Notes: generated from the sequence alone by a model not told the origin. Shown: positions 52,358-61,139, counted from the first letter of the stretch. The stretch is 64,000 nt of DNA from Mycolicibacterium komossense (GCF_025822605.1 NZ_JACKTY010000020.1:360216-424215), one strand, 5' to 3'. Made by a program: numbers and translations.

Positions 52358-52516
52358 CTAGAAGCGAGAAGGCAGCGGGGGGGGTGGAAGTAGCGGTGTG
52401 ACGCTGTCGAGGCGGAAGCTCGCCGCCCCGCACAACCGCGCGAAGTCGTCGAGTGTGCGCTCGCGGCCTCCGACGTTGACCAGCATGTTCAGATCGGTGA
52501 GGTACTGCATTGCCAA
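52358..52516 (-). pseudogene. C-terminal remnant of an O-methyltransferase
   Basis: About 52 residues ([20 protein letters not shown], then FARLCGAASFRLDSVTPL) match the end of COMT-type SAM-dependent methyltransferases, where DLxMLVxxGGRERT is a signature. It lies directly after the broken beta-lactamase on the same strand, joined near 52517-52530. Confidence 0.7.
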
Positions 52517-53205
52517 ATATTGCGGATACATAGTCCCAGGAGCTGGAAGATTCGGCTTTGGATCAGGCCGCTGAAGTCGCTGTTCGGTGCAAGAGCGGTG
52601 AGGTGGCCGAGTAGGACGATGCTGGGATTGGAGTATTCCCGTTGTTGTCCGGGGGCCGCAGCAGGTGTCCATTGCTGAAAGTATGTTTGCATCTGGGCGT
52701 CGTCAGTGACATCGGGCGGAAATTGCAGGGGCAGACCGCCTGCCGTGTAGGTGGCCAAGTTGAGCAAGGTGGCCTTGTCGATGGCGCTGCCCACCAGTTA
52801 GGGCATGTAGGCGCCGGGATGATCGTTCAACGAGATTCGGCCCAGCGCTTGAGCGTAGGACGCCGGCGTTGCGGTGAACGTCTTACTGATCGAACCGTGC
52901 TCGAAGATGGTGTCCGGTGTCACGGGGGCGGCGCTTTGTTTGGAGGCAGCCCCATAATTGAAGTAGTGCCGCTGGCCGTTGACCGTCACCGCTACCGCCA
53001 TACCCGGTATGTCGTACTGGGCCAACAGCGGTCGAAACGCACGGTCAACGGAAGCGGTGAGAGCATCAGACTGTCCGACGGCAGTCGTGGTGGCCAGCGT
53101 AGAGAAAAAGACGATGACGGCGATTAGCGCTGCAGCCGCTTTGGCGACGATCCTCAACTGGCGTCTCTTCCCCCACTCGAAAGTCCTTGCTGGGTATCGC
53201 ATCAT
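52517..53205 (-). pseudogene. Class C (AmpC-type) beta-lactamase, truncated and interrupted
   Basis: A signal peptide ([20 protein letters not shown]) is followed by AmpC-like sequence: [20 protein letters not shown], then [10 protein letters not shown] with the Ser-x-x-Lys nucleophile motif, then a TAA at 52798-52800. The same frame continues with [20 protein letters not shown] and [14 protein letters not shown], the Tyr-x-Asn motif, and ends after RIFQLLGL near 52531. The C-terminal half with the KTG box is missing. AmpC-type enzymes are unusual in mycobacteria, which normally carry class A BlaC. Confidence 0.8.
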
Positions 53206-53441
53206 ATGTGCGCGACGATCACTCCTGGGCTCGACAGCACACCCGCGACAACGGCTGACGTAGTGACTCCAGCACCTGCAGTAGGGGATTGGGAACCGGG
53301 AAGAGCCGAAACGGCTTGCGTCCCGCGGTGAGCCATTCGCCAGCTTGCTCATCCACACCAGTCAACACCATTCGATGACGCCGGCACATGATCCGCACTT
53401 GCGGTGCCGCTTCACCCAGACTGGTTTAGGCGGTTAACAAT

Positions 53442-54077
53442 TCACGAGGCGGCCGGCCCACCCGCGCCGTCGGCCACATCGGGATTGAGGATGTACAAGC
53501 CGGCAATCGTCCGATCGTCACGGAAGGTGATGCGAGCGACGAAATCACCGGCCTCGAAGACCAATGGTGTATTGGTGATGGTGAAGTCGCCAGCACGCAC
53601 GGTGTCGGTGTCTCCGTGGCCCTCGTATGCCCCGGCCAGCCCCACAAAGTAAGCCCACGCCTCGGCAAGCCCCTCTTCGGTGAGCCCGGCGCGCATCGTG
53701 TCATCGAACCGCGCGCTGACATCAGCCCACCGGCTATGAGCATGATCATCGATGACCGCCCTGGCCAACTCGGCCGCACCAGGAAGTGGGCTGGTATTCA
53801 TGACTTCTCCTGTCCGAGGATCAATAGGCTTGCCGTATCGCTGGAAAGCGGCCTGACGCGAGACACCGAGCACTTCGCCGATCTCCTGCCATGTCCGGCC
53901 CGCCTCTCGTGCCTGCTGCACAGCAGCAGCCATCAAGACCTCAGCTCCGTCCTGAATGTCACGCGCTGCGCGCACCAACTCGAGCGGTTGGTTCTCGCTA
54001 TTCAGAACCGGGGCAGCGAGGATCTGGCCGAGCTGGCGATGAAGCTGCTGACCAATCACGGTGAGTGAGCCCGACAC
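53442..54077 (-). CDS. HTH and DUF3887-type regulator
   Basis: A 211-residue protein. Residues about 25-85 form a sigma-factor-like helix-turn-helix (EAGRTWQEIGEVLGVSRQAA, FQRYGKP). Residues about 100-205 form a DUF3887-like domain of the NTF2 fold (RWADVSARFDDTMRAGLTEE, GDFTITNTPLVFEAGDFVAR). Similar proteins in actinobacteria are small ligand-sensing regulators. Two inverted repeats lie immediately upstream of the start, suggesting autoregulation. Confidence 0.72.
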   Translation of the reverse strand: MSGSLTVIGQQLHRQLGQILAAPVLNSENQPLELVRAARDIQDGAEVLMAAAVQQAREAGRTWQEIGEVLGVSRQAAFQRYGKPIDPRTGEVMNTSPLPGAAELARAVIDDHAHSRWADVSARFDDTMRAGLTEEGLAEAWAYFVGLAGAYEGHGDTDTVRAGDFTITNTPLVFEAGDFVARITFRDDRTIAGLYILNPDVADGAGGPAAS

Positions 54078-54078
54078 A

Positions 54079-54126
54079 TGTCAATAGTGAGTTGACAAAG
54101 CCAAGTTTGTCAATAGGAACTTGACG
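54079..54126. promoter_or_regulatory. Two tandem operator-like inverted repeats
   Basis: TGTCAA-TAGTGAG-TTGACA (54079-54097) and TGTCAA-TAGGAAC-TTGACG (54108-54126) are spaced 29 bases apart just upstream of the HTH/DUF3887 gene. Each contains a TTGACA-type -35 box, so binding would compete with RNA polymerase. Confidence 0.7.
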
Positions 54127-54164
54127 CACGCCACCACCCGGCCGCTTCCCCATTCATATGTGGG

Positions 54165-54330
54165 GGACCGACTCGTCTGCCCAGCCGGCCGTCCAGCCAG
54201 TGATCCACTTGCGTGCCTCATCCACGGAATCGAAGCGCCGCACATGTCAACGTTGGATCTCTGGGTCATCGAAAGCCTGCACAACAGCCTCGGCGTCAGA
54301 CAGCCACGGCCACAGCACGGCTGACGTTCC
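54165..54330 (-). pseudogene. GNAT acetyltransferase N-terminal remnant
   Basis: The minus strand reads LWPWLSDAEAVVQAFDDPEI, QR, stop, then HVRRFDSVDEARKWITGWTA and GWADE. This is the start of a ribosomal-protein-type GNAT acetyltransferase with an in-frame TGA and no acetyl-CoA-binding motif downstream. Confidence 0.55.
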
Positions 54331-54549
54331 CGCGGGCACCGACGGTTAGGCGTCCGAAACGACGACCCCGGCACCCATCGCCGGCGGAATCAACTTGGCA
54401 CACCCCGCATCATCGCGCCCAGAGCGATCCAAGATCCGCAACAGGCAGCACGATGGCCTCGCTGTCCCATTACTAAAGATTCGAGATCGATCGGATCTTG
54501 TCTCAGTTGACGACCGCGTGATGAGTGGTTGGGTGGGCGGTCTCGGAAT

Positions 54550-55752
54550 CTATGTGTAGACGGGCAGGAGGAAATCATCGGCAGGCTTCTTTTTGTCACG
54601 CTTCGTAGCGGCGAGCTTGGCCAGCCGCTGCGTAGCGTCGAGCGCGAGGACTCTGAAGATGGTGTGCATGATTGCTACTCCCAGTCGAGTCTTGACGTGC
54701 AAGAAGCGGATTATTCTGGGGTTCAACTGCTTCTGCGCGGTCTCTACGTAGGGGCGGACGATTCTCTCGTAGGCGGCAAACGCTTCAGCTAGATTGCGCC
54801 GATCCTTGACCTCACCGGCGAGTATGTAAGCGCCGACGAGGGCCAACCCGGTACCGGAGCCAGTGAAGGGCGTGGGGCAGTACGCGGCGTCACCCAGGAG
54901 CACGACCCGACCCCTCGACCAACGTGATGCCTCGACCTGACTCATCGGTCCAAAGTACAAGTCACCAACAGCGTCGAGATCTGCGCGCACTCGATCGGCG
55001 ATGGCCCCCCGCCCTGTAAGTGCCTTCTCTAACAGTTCTTTTCGAGAGGTGGGGTCATTGGGGGTGACACCAACATCGTCGGCGAGGAAGGTGACCAACG
55101 CCGTCGTCTCTGTGTCGGTACCCGGTCTCAGCGCCAGGAACGTCCCGCCCAGTGCGTGGACCACACGAGCCCAGTGATCATCGCCAGGATGTTTCGGGAT
55201 GTTGAAGTAGGCCATGTAAGCGCCGAGGTAGCGAAAACGAACGTGTTCGGCCATGACCATCTGCCTGGTCGAGGATCCGATGCCCTCGGCGCACACCACA
55301 AATTCGAATTCTTCAACGGCACCGTCATCGAAAGTCACTGAGACGCAGTCCTCTTTGTCTTCAAGATGCGCCACAGCGGTGTTGAATCGGTACTCGCACC
55401 GGTCATGGGTGGCGTCATAGAAAATCTGAGCCAAATCACCGCGGAGGATCTCGAAATCGCGGGTGAGAGTCCCGAGCGCACCCTTCGGGAAGACCCCGAT
55501 CACACGACCATCCGCGCCGAGGTACTTGTGGCCTTCCTCCATGGTGTTCTTCGCCTCGATAATCTCAGCGAGTCCCATTTCTTCGATGACACGTTGACCC
55601 GCTCCTTTGACGTCAACGTTCTGACCGCCGTCCCTCAAACTCGCCGCCTTCTCGGCGATGACGACGATGTAGCCGTACTTCTGCAGCCAGTACGCACATG
55701 CCGGTCCGGCGATACCGCCGCCGCAGATCAAGACTTTCTTTTCAGCATTCAT
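54550..55752 (-). CDS. FAD-dependent monooxygenase (PHBH/UbiH-like)
   Basis: A 400-residue flavoprotein. The FAD-binding motif is VLICGGGIAGPACAYWLQKY and the second is VVLLGDAAYCPTPFTGSGTG with LALVGAYILA. LRGDLAQIF matches the DG/RxxL substrate region. It resembles TetX/UbiH-type aromatic or polyketide hydroxylases. Substrate unknown. The ATG at 55752 is chosen over an upstream start at 55791 as the coding sequence begins MNAEKKVLICGGG. Upstream, in the same direction, lies a TetR gene. Confidence 0.85.
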   Translation of the reverse strand: MNAEKKVLICGGGIAGPACAYWLQKYGYIVVIAEKAASLRDGGQNVDVKGAGQRVIEEMGLAEIIEAKNTMEEGHKYLGADGRVIGVFPKGALGTLTRDFEILRGDLAQIFYDATHDRCEYRFNTAVAHLEDKEDCVSVTFDDGAVEEFEFVVCAEGIGSSTRQMVMAEHVRFRYLGAYMAYFNIPKHPGDDHWARVVHALGGTFLALRPGTDTETTALVTFLADDVGVTPNDPTSRKELLEKALTGRGAIADRVRADLDAVGDLYFGPMSQVEASRWSRGRVVLLGDAAYCPTPFTGSGTGLALVGAYILAGEVKDRRNLAEAFAAYERIVRPYVETAQKQLNPRIIRFLHVKTRLGVAIMHTIFRVLALDATQRLAKLAATKRDKKKPADDFLLPVYT

Positions 55753-55983
55753 GAGTCTCCTCGACCGTGCTCTTGCATTCGGCGGGCACATCGGTAGTCA
55801 ACCTGGGCTTTACCAAGTTCGTGCGTACCGCAAGAATACGACGATTCATTCGCATTCGGTATTCGCGTTTGGGGAATGCGGCCGGTGTGCTGGAACGGAT
55901 GGAATTACCCTGGTCGGCGGGACGCAACCGTTCGGGCCCGCGGTGAGACGGCCGACGTTCGTCAGGTTTTACGGTGGTCTTCG

Positions 55984-56613
55984 TTAGGCCAGTTCAGTGA
56001 TGTAGGCACAGAACATGTCCGCCATTGCCTCTGCGTAGGCGGTGATCTCCGCGGGGGTGTGGGGCCGTTCGGAGAACTCCTTCGCCCCGGCAGTGAGTGT
56101 GGTGGCGATCAGGTCGCCGGCTAGCACGCGAGTTTGCGTGCGCACGTTAGGCAACAACTCCTGCATGAACGCCTGAAAGATGCCGACCGCCGCAGCTCGG
56201 GCCTCCTGCATTTCGGGCGCGTCGCGATAAAGCGGCGCGGCATCGCTGAGTGCTTTCCGCAGTGCGGACTCGTCACACTCTGAACGAACAAAGGCGTGAA
56301 CGAGAGCGCGCAGCCGTGTGGTTGGCATCTTGCGGCCGTCCTCGATCAGGATGCCCCGCAGCATTTCCCCTGTCTGCACCCACTCGTCGGCCTGCAGCTT
56401 GAACAGGAGTGCCGCCTTGTTCGGGAAGTACTGGTAGAGCGATCCGACGCTGACCCCGGCCCATTCGGCAACTCGTGCTGTGGTGAAGCGCTGCGCTCCC
56501 TCGTTGGCCAGAACCTGAGCAGCGGCTTCGAGGATCGTTGCGACGAGTTCAGTTGAACGGGTCTGCCTGGGTTGTTTCCGTGCGGAGATCTGCGGTGCTC
56601 GGCGAGCGGTCAT
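55984..56613 (-). CDS. TetR family regulator
   Basis: A 209-residue TetR protein. The DNA-binding region is QRFTTARVAEWAGVSVGSLY followed by QYFPNKAALLFKLQ, and a helical ligand domain follows. It precedes the flavin monooxygenase gene by about 230 bases in the same orientation and probably regulates it. ATG 56613 is preferred over an in-frame TTG at 56622; GGGAG lies 13 bases upstream. Confidence 0.82.
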   Translation of the reverse strand: MTARRAPQISARKQPRQTRSTELVATILEAAAQVLANEGAQRFTTARVAEWAGVSVGSLYQYFPNKAALLFKLQADEWVQTGEMLRGILIEDGRKMPTTRLRALVHAFVRSECDESALRKALSDAAPLYRDAPEMQEARAAAVGIFQAFMQELLPNVRTQTRVLAGDLIATTLTAGAKEFSERPHTPAEITAYAEAMADMFCAYITELA

Positions 56614-57087
56614 GGCTTGCAATCACTCCCAAAGGACGCGACCAGTTCGTCGCATTTTATCGCGCCTCAGGGAGTTGGCATGTCAAGTCATTGGGAAACG
56701 GTGGGTTTATGAGCAGTCGAGCCAACCGGTCACTCTCCGACGGCGGCAGCGCCGGTAACTCCTTAACCGCCGCCCGAGCCACCGCAAAAAACAGCCTTCG
56801 CCGAGGCGCCCGCCGCGGCGGCATCACCGGCCTCGTGATCGGCGGCCGCGGGTGCGGCGCGGGCGATCATCATCTTCTTGAATCGCGCCATCAGTGAACA
56901 CCGCCGGCGATAGGGCGTGGAGATTGACAAGGCCTTGCAGACGTGCAGCCACCGGGGCGCCGGGGGGCCCTCGACGTCTGTCACGGTGCCCGCAGTCCTG
57001 CCGTCTTCACCGCTGGGTGAGTTGCACGAGCGCGGCTGCTCACCTTGACTACCCCCGACGATGTGCAAGCGATCCTGAGAGGCGAAT
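56614..57087. other. Intergenic region before the Esx/toxin cassette
   Basis: About 470 bases without a convincing gene. A 41-codon minus-strand frame (ATG 56892, MARFKKMMIARAAPAAADHE, then Ala/Gly-rich to a stop at 56763) is visible but has no known relative I can recall. The 3' part holds the GAGAGG ribosome site of the first WXG100 gene. A promoter for the cassette should lie here; I could not pick one. Confidence 0.5.
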
Positions 57088-57405
57088 GTGTCCGGAGTGC
57101 TGCAGGCACAGCTCGAGGCGATGGCGACCACCGCAAAGTTCCTTTCAGGTCAGGCGGACGACCTGGGCGCAGAGCTCGCTGATATCGCCCGCACCTGGAG
57201 TGACCTGTCGCCGAATTGGATCGGTAAGGCCGGATCGGCCTACGAGCCGGCGTGGGACGAGTGGCACCAAGATGCCAAGGCTGTTACAGCCATCCTGGAG
57301 CAGCACGCAGATCTGCTTGTTCAGTCGGTGTCGATGCTGGTCGAGCACGAGAATCAGGCGGCGTCGGCACTCGGCTCGCTGGGGCAGAACGGAACGAGGG
57401 GATGA
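57088..57405 (+). CDS. WXG100-family protein, EsxE/EsxF-like, first of pair
   Basis: A 105-residue helical-hairpin protein with the turn NWIGKAGSAYEPAWDEW, matching the WxG centre of WXG100 proteins. GTG 57088 follows GAGAGG. Its stop overlaps the start of the next Esx gene (ATGA), so the pair is translated together and should form a heterodimer, as EsxE with EsxF. I see no clean YxxxD/E export signal. With the next two genes it forms a CpnT-like secretion module. Confidence 0.8.
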   Translation: MSGVLQAQLEAMATTAKFLSGQADDLGAELADIARTWSDLSPNWIGKAGSAYEPAWDEWHQDAKAVTAILEQHADLLVQSVSMLVEHENQAASALGSLGQNGTRG

Positions 57406-57689
57406 ACCGCTATTCCGTCAACCTCGAGCAGTTGCTGGCCTTCACCGAACGGCTGCAGCGGTTCAATGCCCGTGCTGAGGAGACTGCCGCCGCGGTGGAT
57501 CGGCAGATCGCGGAGCTGCACGGCACCTGGCTTGGCGTCGGCGCCGAAAGCCAGCAGGAGTATCACCAGACATGGATGGGGCTTTCGCAGGAGATGCGTG
57601 AGAGCGCCGACTTCCTGCGGGAGAGCGCGGCCAGGGCCCACCGCGACTACATCGGCGTTGCTGAACACAACAGCAAGATGTGGCCGTGA
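57402..57689 (+). CDS. WXG100-family protein, second of pair
   Basis: A 95-residue WXG100 protein with the turn GTWLGVGAESQQEYHQTW and two long helices. It overlaps the previous gene by four bases (ATGA) and the toxin gene by four bases (GTGA). Tight coupling suggests stoichiometric production with its partner. In CpnT systems, two such proteins are needed for export and membrane insertion of the toxin. Confidence 0.82.
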   Translation: MNRYSVNLEQLLAFTERLQRFNARAEETAAAVDRQIAELHGTWLGVGAESQQEYHQTWMGLSQEMRESADFLRESAARAHRDYIGVAEHNSKMWP

Positions 57690-59032
57690 CGCAGGCCGTC
57701 GATTCCGATGTCGTCCTGGAAGCGGCGCACGTCTACATGGGCGTTCGTTCGGCGGCCGGATCGGCGGTGAACACCCTTGCGACCGCCCTAGGCGGTAAGG
57801 CCGGTATGGCAGGCACCGATAACGGCGCGCAGGCCTGGGCGAGCAAGTACGACCCGTTGGTGACCAACTTGATGGAGGCGTCGCAAGGGGTCGTGCAGGG
57901 TGCGGGCCAGTGCTCGGATCTGTTGTACGCGACGGGAATCAATCATATTAATGCCGATGGGGAGTCGGCCATCAACAACGAGACCGTGCTTTCCATGCCA
58001 CCGATGGGCGCACCCCCGTTCGCAAAGCCGAGCGTCCCGTCTGCTGAAGGTGGGCACGGCGACGTGCCTGAGTGGTGGCACACGATTTCGGCGTACGTCG
58101 AGGGCGAATTGTGGCCCAACGGGCATCAGGATCAGCTGCGGGCGGCCCAGGACGCCTGGAATGCCGCAGCTCGCGAATTACGCTCGGCGGCAACCCTTGT
58201 CAACGGCGGAACCAGTTCAATGGGGGCGATCGCTCCGCTGATGGACCAGCAGTCGCCCGAGTTTCCCAACCTGATCAAAAACATGATCCTGGAACGGGAC
58301 CAAATCAAGGCCGTCGCCGACGGTTACGATGCCGCGGCCGAGGCATGCTCGAGTTATGCGCAAACCATCGATGATGCGCACTCGAAGATCCTCAGCGAGA
58401 TGCTCGAACTCGGCGCGACTATCGCTGTCACCGAAATCCTTGCCGCCGTTCTCATACCGTTCACAGCCGGTGCGAGCGAAGCCGTCTCGAAGGTCGTCGA
58501 CGTGGCACGACTCACGGTGACTGGCTCGCGGATCGCCCGCATCATCAGGGAGTTCCGGGCCGCGGCAGAACTTGCCGGGTTGCCCGCGGTGAGTGCCGCG
58601 GGCGCCGCCGGCCGATCGGTGACCGAACTACGCGGCCTTCTGTCGGCGCGGCCGACGATTTTCAAGGCCGAAATCGGGGGCGCGGGTGCGGGGCTGTCGG
58701 CGTCCGAAGTCGCCAACCTCTCGCGAGAGAGCATTAAGCGGAAGCTGGAAACCTACCTGCTCAACCCGGACCACGCAGTTGGTGGCCCGAAGGCGAAGTG
58801 GTTCGAGCAGGCACTTGGCTTCACCAGGGAGAACTCCGCCGCCCTTGAGTCGCAGATCGTGTTCGACTCGACTAAGGCGGTGCCAATGGGAGTCACCGAA
58901 TTCGGCCAGAAGTACAACCAGGTGATCCCGATAATGGGAGCCAATGGCAAGACCATCGAAGTGACGTTTGCGTGGATCCGCAACAATGACGGCGTCGTGC
59001 GACTGGTTACCGCTATCCCCACCAAGAGATGA
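57686..59032 (+). CDS. CpnT-like T7SS toxin with DUF6883-type C-terminal domain
   Basis: A 448-residue polymorphic-toxin-like protein. Residues 1 to about 240 resemble the N-terminal channel domain of M. tuberculosis CpnT: AVDSDVVLEAAHVYMGVRSA, GGKAGMAGTD, LWPNGHQDQLRAAQDAWNAA and YDAAAEACSSYAQTIDDAHS match in order. A hydrophobic helix follows (about 240-265, LGATIAVTEILAAVLIPFTA). Residues about 345-448 are a different C-terminal domain (TYLLNPDHAVGGPKAKWFEQ, ALGFTRENSAALESQI) that I recognise as DUF6883, not the TNT NAD-glycohydrolase of CpnT. Its activity is unknown. No Pro-rich linker is present, unlike CpnT. GTG 57686 (GTGA overlap) or 57680 could start it. Confidence 0.8.
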   Translation: MTQAVDSDVVLEAAHVYMGVRSAAGSAVNTLATALGGKAGMAGTDNGAQAWASKYDPLVTNLMEASQGVVQGAGQCSDLLYATGINHINADGESAINNETVLSMPPMGAPPFAKPSVPSAEGGHGDVPEWWHTISAYVEGELWPNGHQDQLRAAQDAWNAAARELRSAATLVNGGTSSMGAIAPLMDQQSPEFPNLIKNMILERDQIKAVADGYDAAAEACSSYAQTIDDAHSKILSEMLELGATIAVTEILAAVLIPFTAGASEAVSKVVDVARLTVTGSRIARIIREFRAAAELAGLPAVSAAGAAGRSVTELRGLLSARPTIFKAEIGGAGAGLSASEVANLSRESIKRKLETYLLNPDHAVGGPKAKWFEQALGFTRENSAALESQIVFDSTKAVPMGVTEFGQKYNQVIPIMGANGKTIEVTFAWIRNNDGVVRLVTAIPTKR

Positions 59033-59045
59033 AAGCGTTTGCGCA

Positions 59046-59273
59046 ATGAAACCCGAAGAACTCGATATCGTCCGACTGCTGCGACCCCTGCCGGAGCACG
59101 GCTTGCCCGCCGGAGCCGAGGGCGCCGTCGTGATGGACTATACGCAGTACCCGCCGCAGGACGCGCCTGCTTCATATGAAGTCGAGTTCACGGATCCCGA
59201 CGGCGAGACCCTGGCGGTCGTCACCGTGCGTGCAGAGGATCTGCAGGTGGTCAACCGTGGCGGAAAGACCTAG
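59046..59273 (+). CDS. DUF4926-like candidate immunity protein
   Basis: A 75-residue protein: LDIVRLLRPLPEHGLPAGAE, GAVVMDYTQ, then YEVEFTDPDGETLAVVTVRA. This matches the small SH3-like DUF4926 fold, which is often encoded right after DUF6883 genes. It starts 13 bases after the toxin stop. Position, size and partner predict immunity or antitoxin function, which is inference. An IS3 element begins 11 bases after its stop, so the 3' end of the operon may be altered. Confidence 0.72.
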   Translation: MKPEELDIVRLLRPLPEHGLPAGAEGAVVMDYTQYPPQDAPASYEVEFTDPDGETLAVVTVRAEDLQVVNRGGKT

Positions 59274-59313
59274 TCCAACCACTTGATCCGCCCCGGTGTG
59301 TCCGGGGGCTCTG

Positions 59314-60581
59314 TTACTTGAGTGCCTCCTCGGTTTGAGGGTGCTGGAGGCGATGGTAGTAGAGCGCTTCGGCCCGGTCTGGTGTCAGGTCCTGGCAATA
59401 GCCATTGGGTCGCTGACGGTTGTAGAAAGCGACCCATTCGGCCGTTGCCAGGGACAGCTCGGTAGCGCCGGGTCGCTGACGGTTGTAGAAAGCGACCCAT
59501 TCGGCCGTTGCCAGGGACAGCTCGGTAGCGCCGGGATAGAGCGGTTGATGGTCGATGAGTTCAGTCTTGTAGCTACTGTTCACCGATTCGGCCAGAGCAT
59601 TATCGAAACTATCCCCGACGGTGCCGATTGACGGCAGTATGCCTTCGAGGGCCAGGTGCTCTTGCTCCAACAAGCCGGTGTTGCGACAACCGATTGAATC
59701 CGCCCTGACTACCGTGGTCGGCATGCAGAATCGTTGGGCCACTTCGCGTTCGGTTGTCCCCAGCCATGTTGACGGCATTGTTGACCAGGACAGTGTCGGG
59801 AGTGGTGGAGAAGGTGCGGGCCACGATCATCCGCGAGAAGCAGTCCAGGATCGCGCAACAGTAGACCTTTGCCATCACGCGCGGGGTGTTCGGTGATGTC
59901 GGTGCACCATAGTTCGTTGGGCCTGGTGGCAGTGAACCGCCGGTTGACCAGGTCAACGGGAGTGTAGACATCGATCAGGTTGGGTTTTCGCCGCCCGGGG
60001 CGCGGCAGCCCGTAGAGGCCGTGCTCGGACATGATCGAGTTGACCAGCTTGTGGTTGACGTTCCTCTCGTAGTCGGCCAGCAGTGCAGCGCGGACCCGCT
60101 TGCGACCGTAGGTACCGCGCGATCGCTGATAGATCTCAGTGATCGTGTCGGCGACGATCAGTCGACGCACCTCGCGGTCCGGAACAGGACATCGCCGGTG
60201 GTATTGCAGCAATGTTCGCGCCAATCCCGTTATCCGACAGGCAGACCGGGCCGAGTGTCCTCGCGCGATCAGCCCTTCAGTGATCGCGCGTCGGCGTTTT
60301 GGGGGCACCACCGCCTGCTCGTCGAACAGCTCGCACGCATCCCGGGTCAGGACCAGCTCGGCCTCGAGTTGGGCGATGCGCTTGTGGGCGGCCGCGAGTT
60401 CGTCGGCTTCCACGCTTGGGGTGCCTTCGATGATTCCGGCGTCAATGAGTGCTTGGCGTTTCCAGCGGAACAGGGTCGCTTCACAGATCCCGGTTTCGAC
60501 CGCCACGGCGGCCACCGGTTCACCTGCCCGCAGCCGGGAAACTATTTGCCGGAGCACCGATGACGAGTACTGACGGGGCAT
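59314..60581 (-). pseudogene. IS3-family transposase, frameshifted and internally duplicated
   Basis: One fused frame starts MPRQYSSSVLRQIVSRLRAG with an HTH (ETGICEATLFRWKRQALIDA) and the OrfB start (SRGTYGRKRVRAALL, FTATRPNELWCTDITEH). The DDE core is then broken between frames: VYCCAILDCFSRMIVARTFS lies in a second frame and GTVGDSFDNALAESVNSSYK, carrying the last catalytic Glu, in a third. The C-terminus holds a 21-residue duplication. At least two frameshifts make it inactive. Confidence 0.85.
59407..59532. repeat. 63-bp tandem duplication inside the IS3 transposase
   Basis: Two exact-looking 63-base copies (59407-59469 and 59470-59532) repeat the codons for PGATELSLATAEWVAFYNRQ plus Arg. 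Period 63 keeps the frame. Confidence 0.9.
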
Positions 60582-60765
60582 GTGACCTCCTAATGATCAC
60601 TGTGCCCTCGACTCTCACAACCGTGGACCAACAACACGGGTACACATCACGTGGACCAATTCACGGGGTCCGGTCAGCTCCTCAAGTCTCATGTCCAATT
60701 CTCAGTCCAAATGTCCACTGGCGGAGCTTGGATACGCAACGGAACGGCCGCACAGGTTTGCGATC

Positions 60766-61113
60766 TCAGCTGTGAGGCAGGAACAGCACCGTCTTCGGCA
60801 TGAACGCGACGAAGAAGATGCACAGGACCACCTGCAGCGCGGTCATCGCGAACACGAAAGTCCGAATCTTCCGGTGGAAGTCGGCCGTATCTTCGTCAGC
60901 CGCATCTCGTCTCGCTGTGATCGCAGCAGCGCCGGCAATCAGGAGGCAGATGAGCAGTGCCACGAAACTGCCGGTTCCGAACGACAGCGTGTAGAACCCC
61001 GCTGCCGCCATGGCGAACATCACGCACAGGTATAGACCGAGGCCAGTTATCAAGCCCGCTGCGATGAGCCCGATCGACGGGAGCAAACGCTTTGTCGGCT
61101 GACCTATTGCCAT
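60766..61113 (-). CDS. Small membrane protein, 115 residues
   Basis: A hydrophobic protein with four predicted membrane helices: LLPSIGLIAAGLITGLGLYL, CVMFAMAAAGFYTLSF, SFVALLICLLIAGAAAITAR and FVFAMTALQVVLCIFFVAFM. A short charged loop (RRDAADEDTADFHRK) lies between helices three and four. ATG 61113 follows AGGAGA at 12 bases; ATG 61134 has no ribosome site. No family recognised. It is trapped between two IS remnants. Confidence 0.68.
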   Translation of the reverse strand: MAIGQPTKRLLPSIGLIAAGLITGLGLYLCVMFAMAAAGFYTLSFGTGSFVALLICLLIAGAAAITARRDAADEDTADFHRKIRTFVFAMTALQVVLCIFFVAFMPKTVLFLPHS

Positions 61114-61139
61114 GTGCTCATTGTCTCCTGTCATGCCTG

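Larger units (their letters stand above)
59284..60676 (-). mobile_element. IS3-family insertion sequence, inactive
   Basis: A broken IS3-family element of about 1.4 kb. The left end TGATCCGCCCCGGTGTGTCC resembles common IS3-type termini, and the right side near 60676 gives TGACCGGACCCCGTGAATTG on the minus strand, a weak match. The ends are therefore approximate, and I saw no convincing target duplication. It lies directly behind the DUF4926 gene. Confidence 0.6.

Noticed and set aside
57088..57689. YxxxD/E type VII export signal in the WXG100 pair
   Set aside because: I looked for the motif after each helical hairpin and found only near misses with wrong spacing, so I do not claim it.
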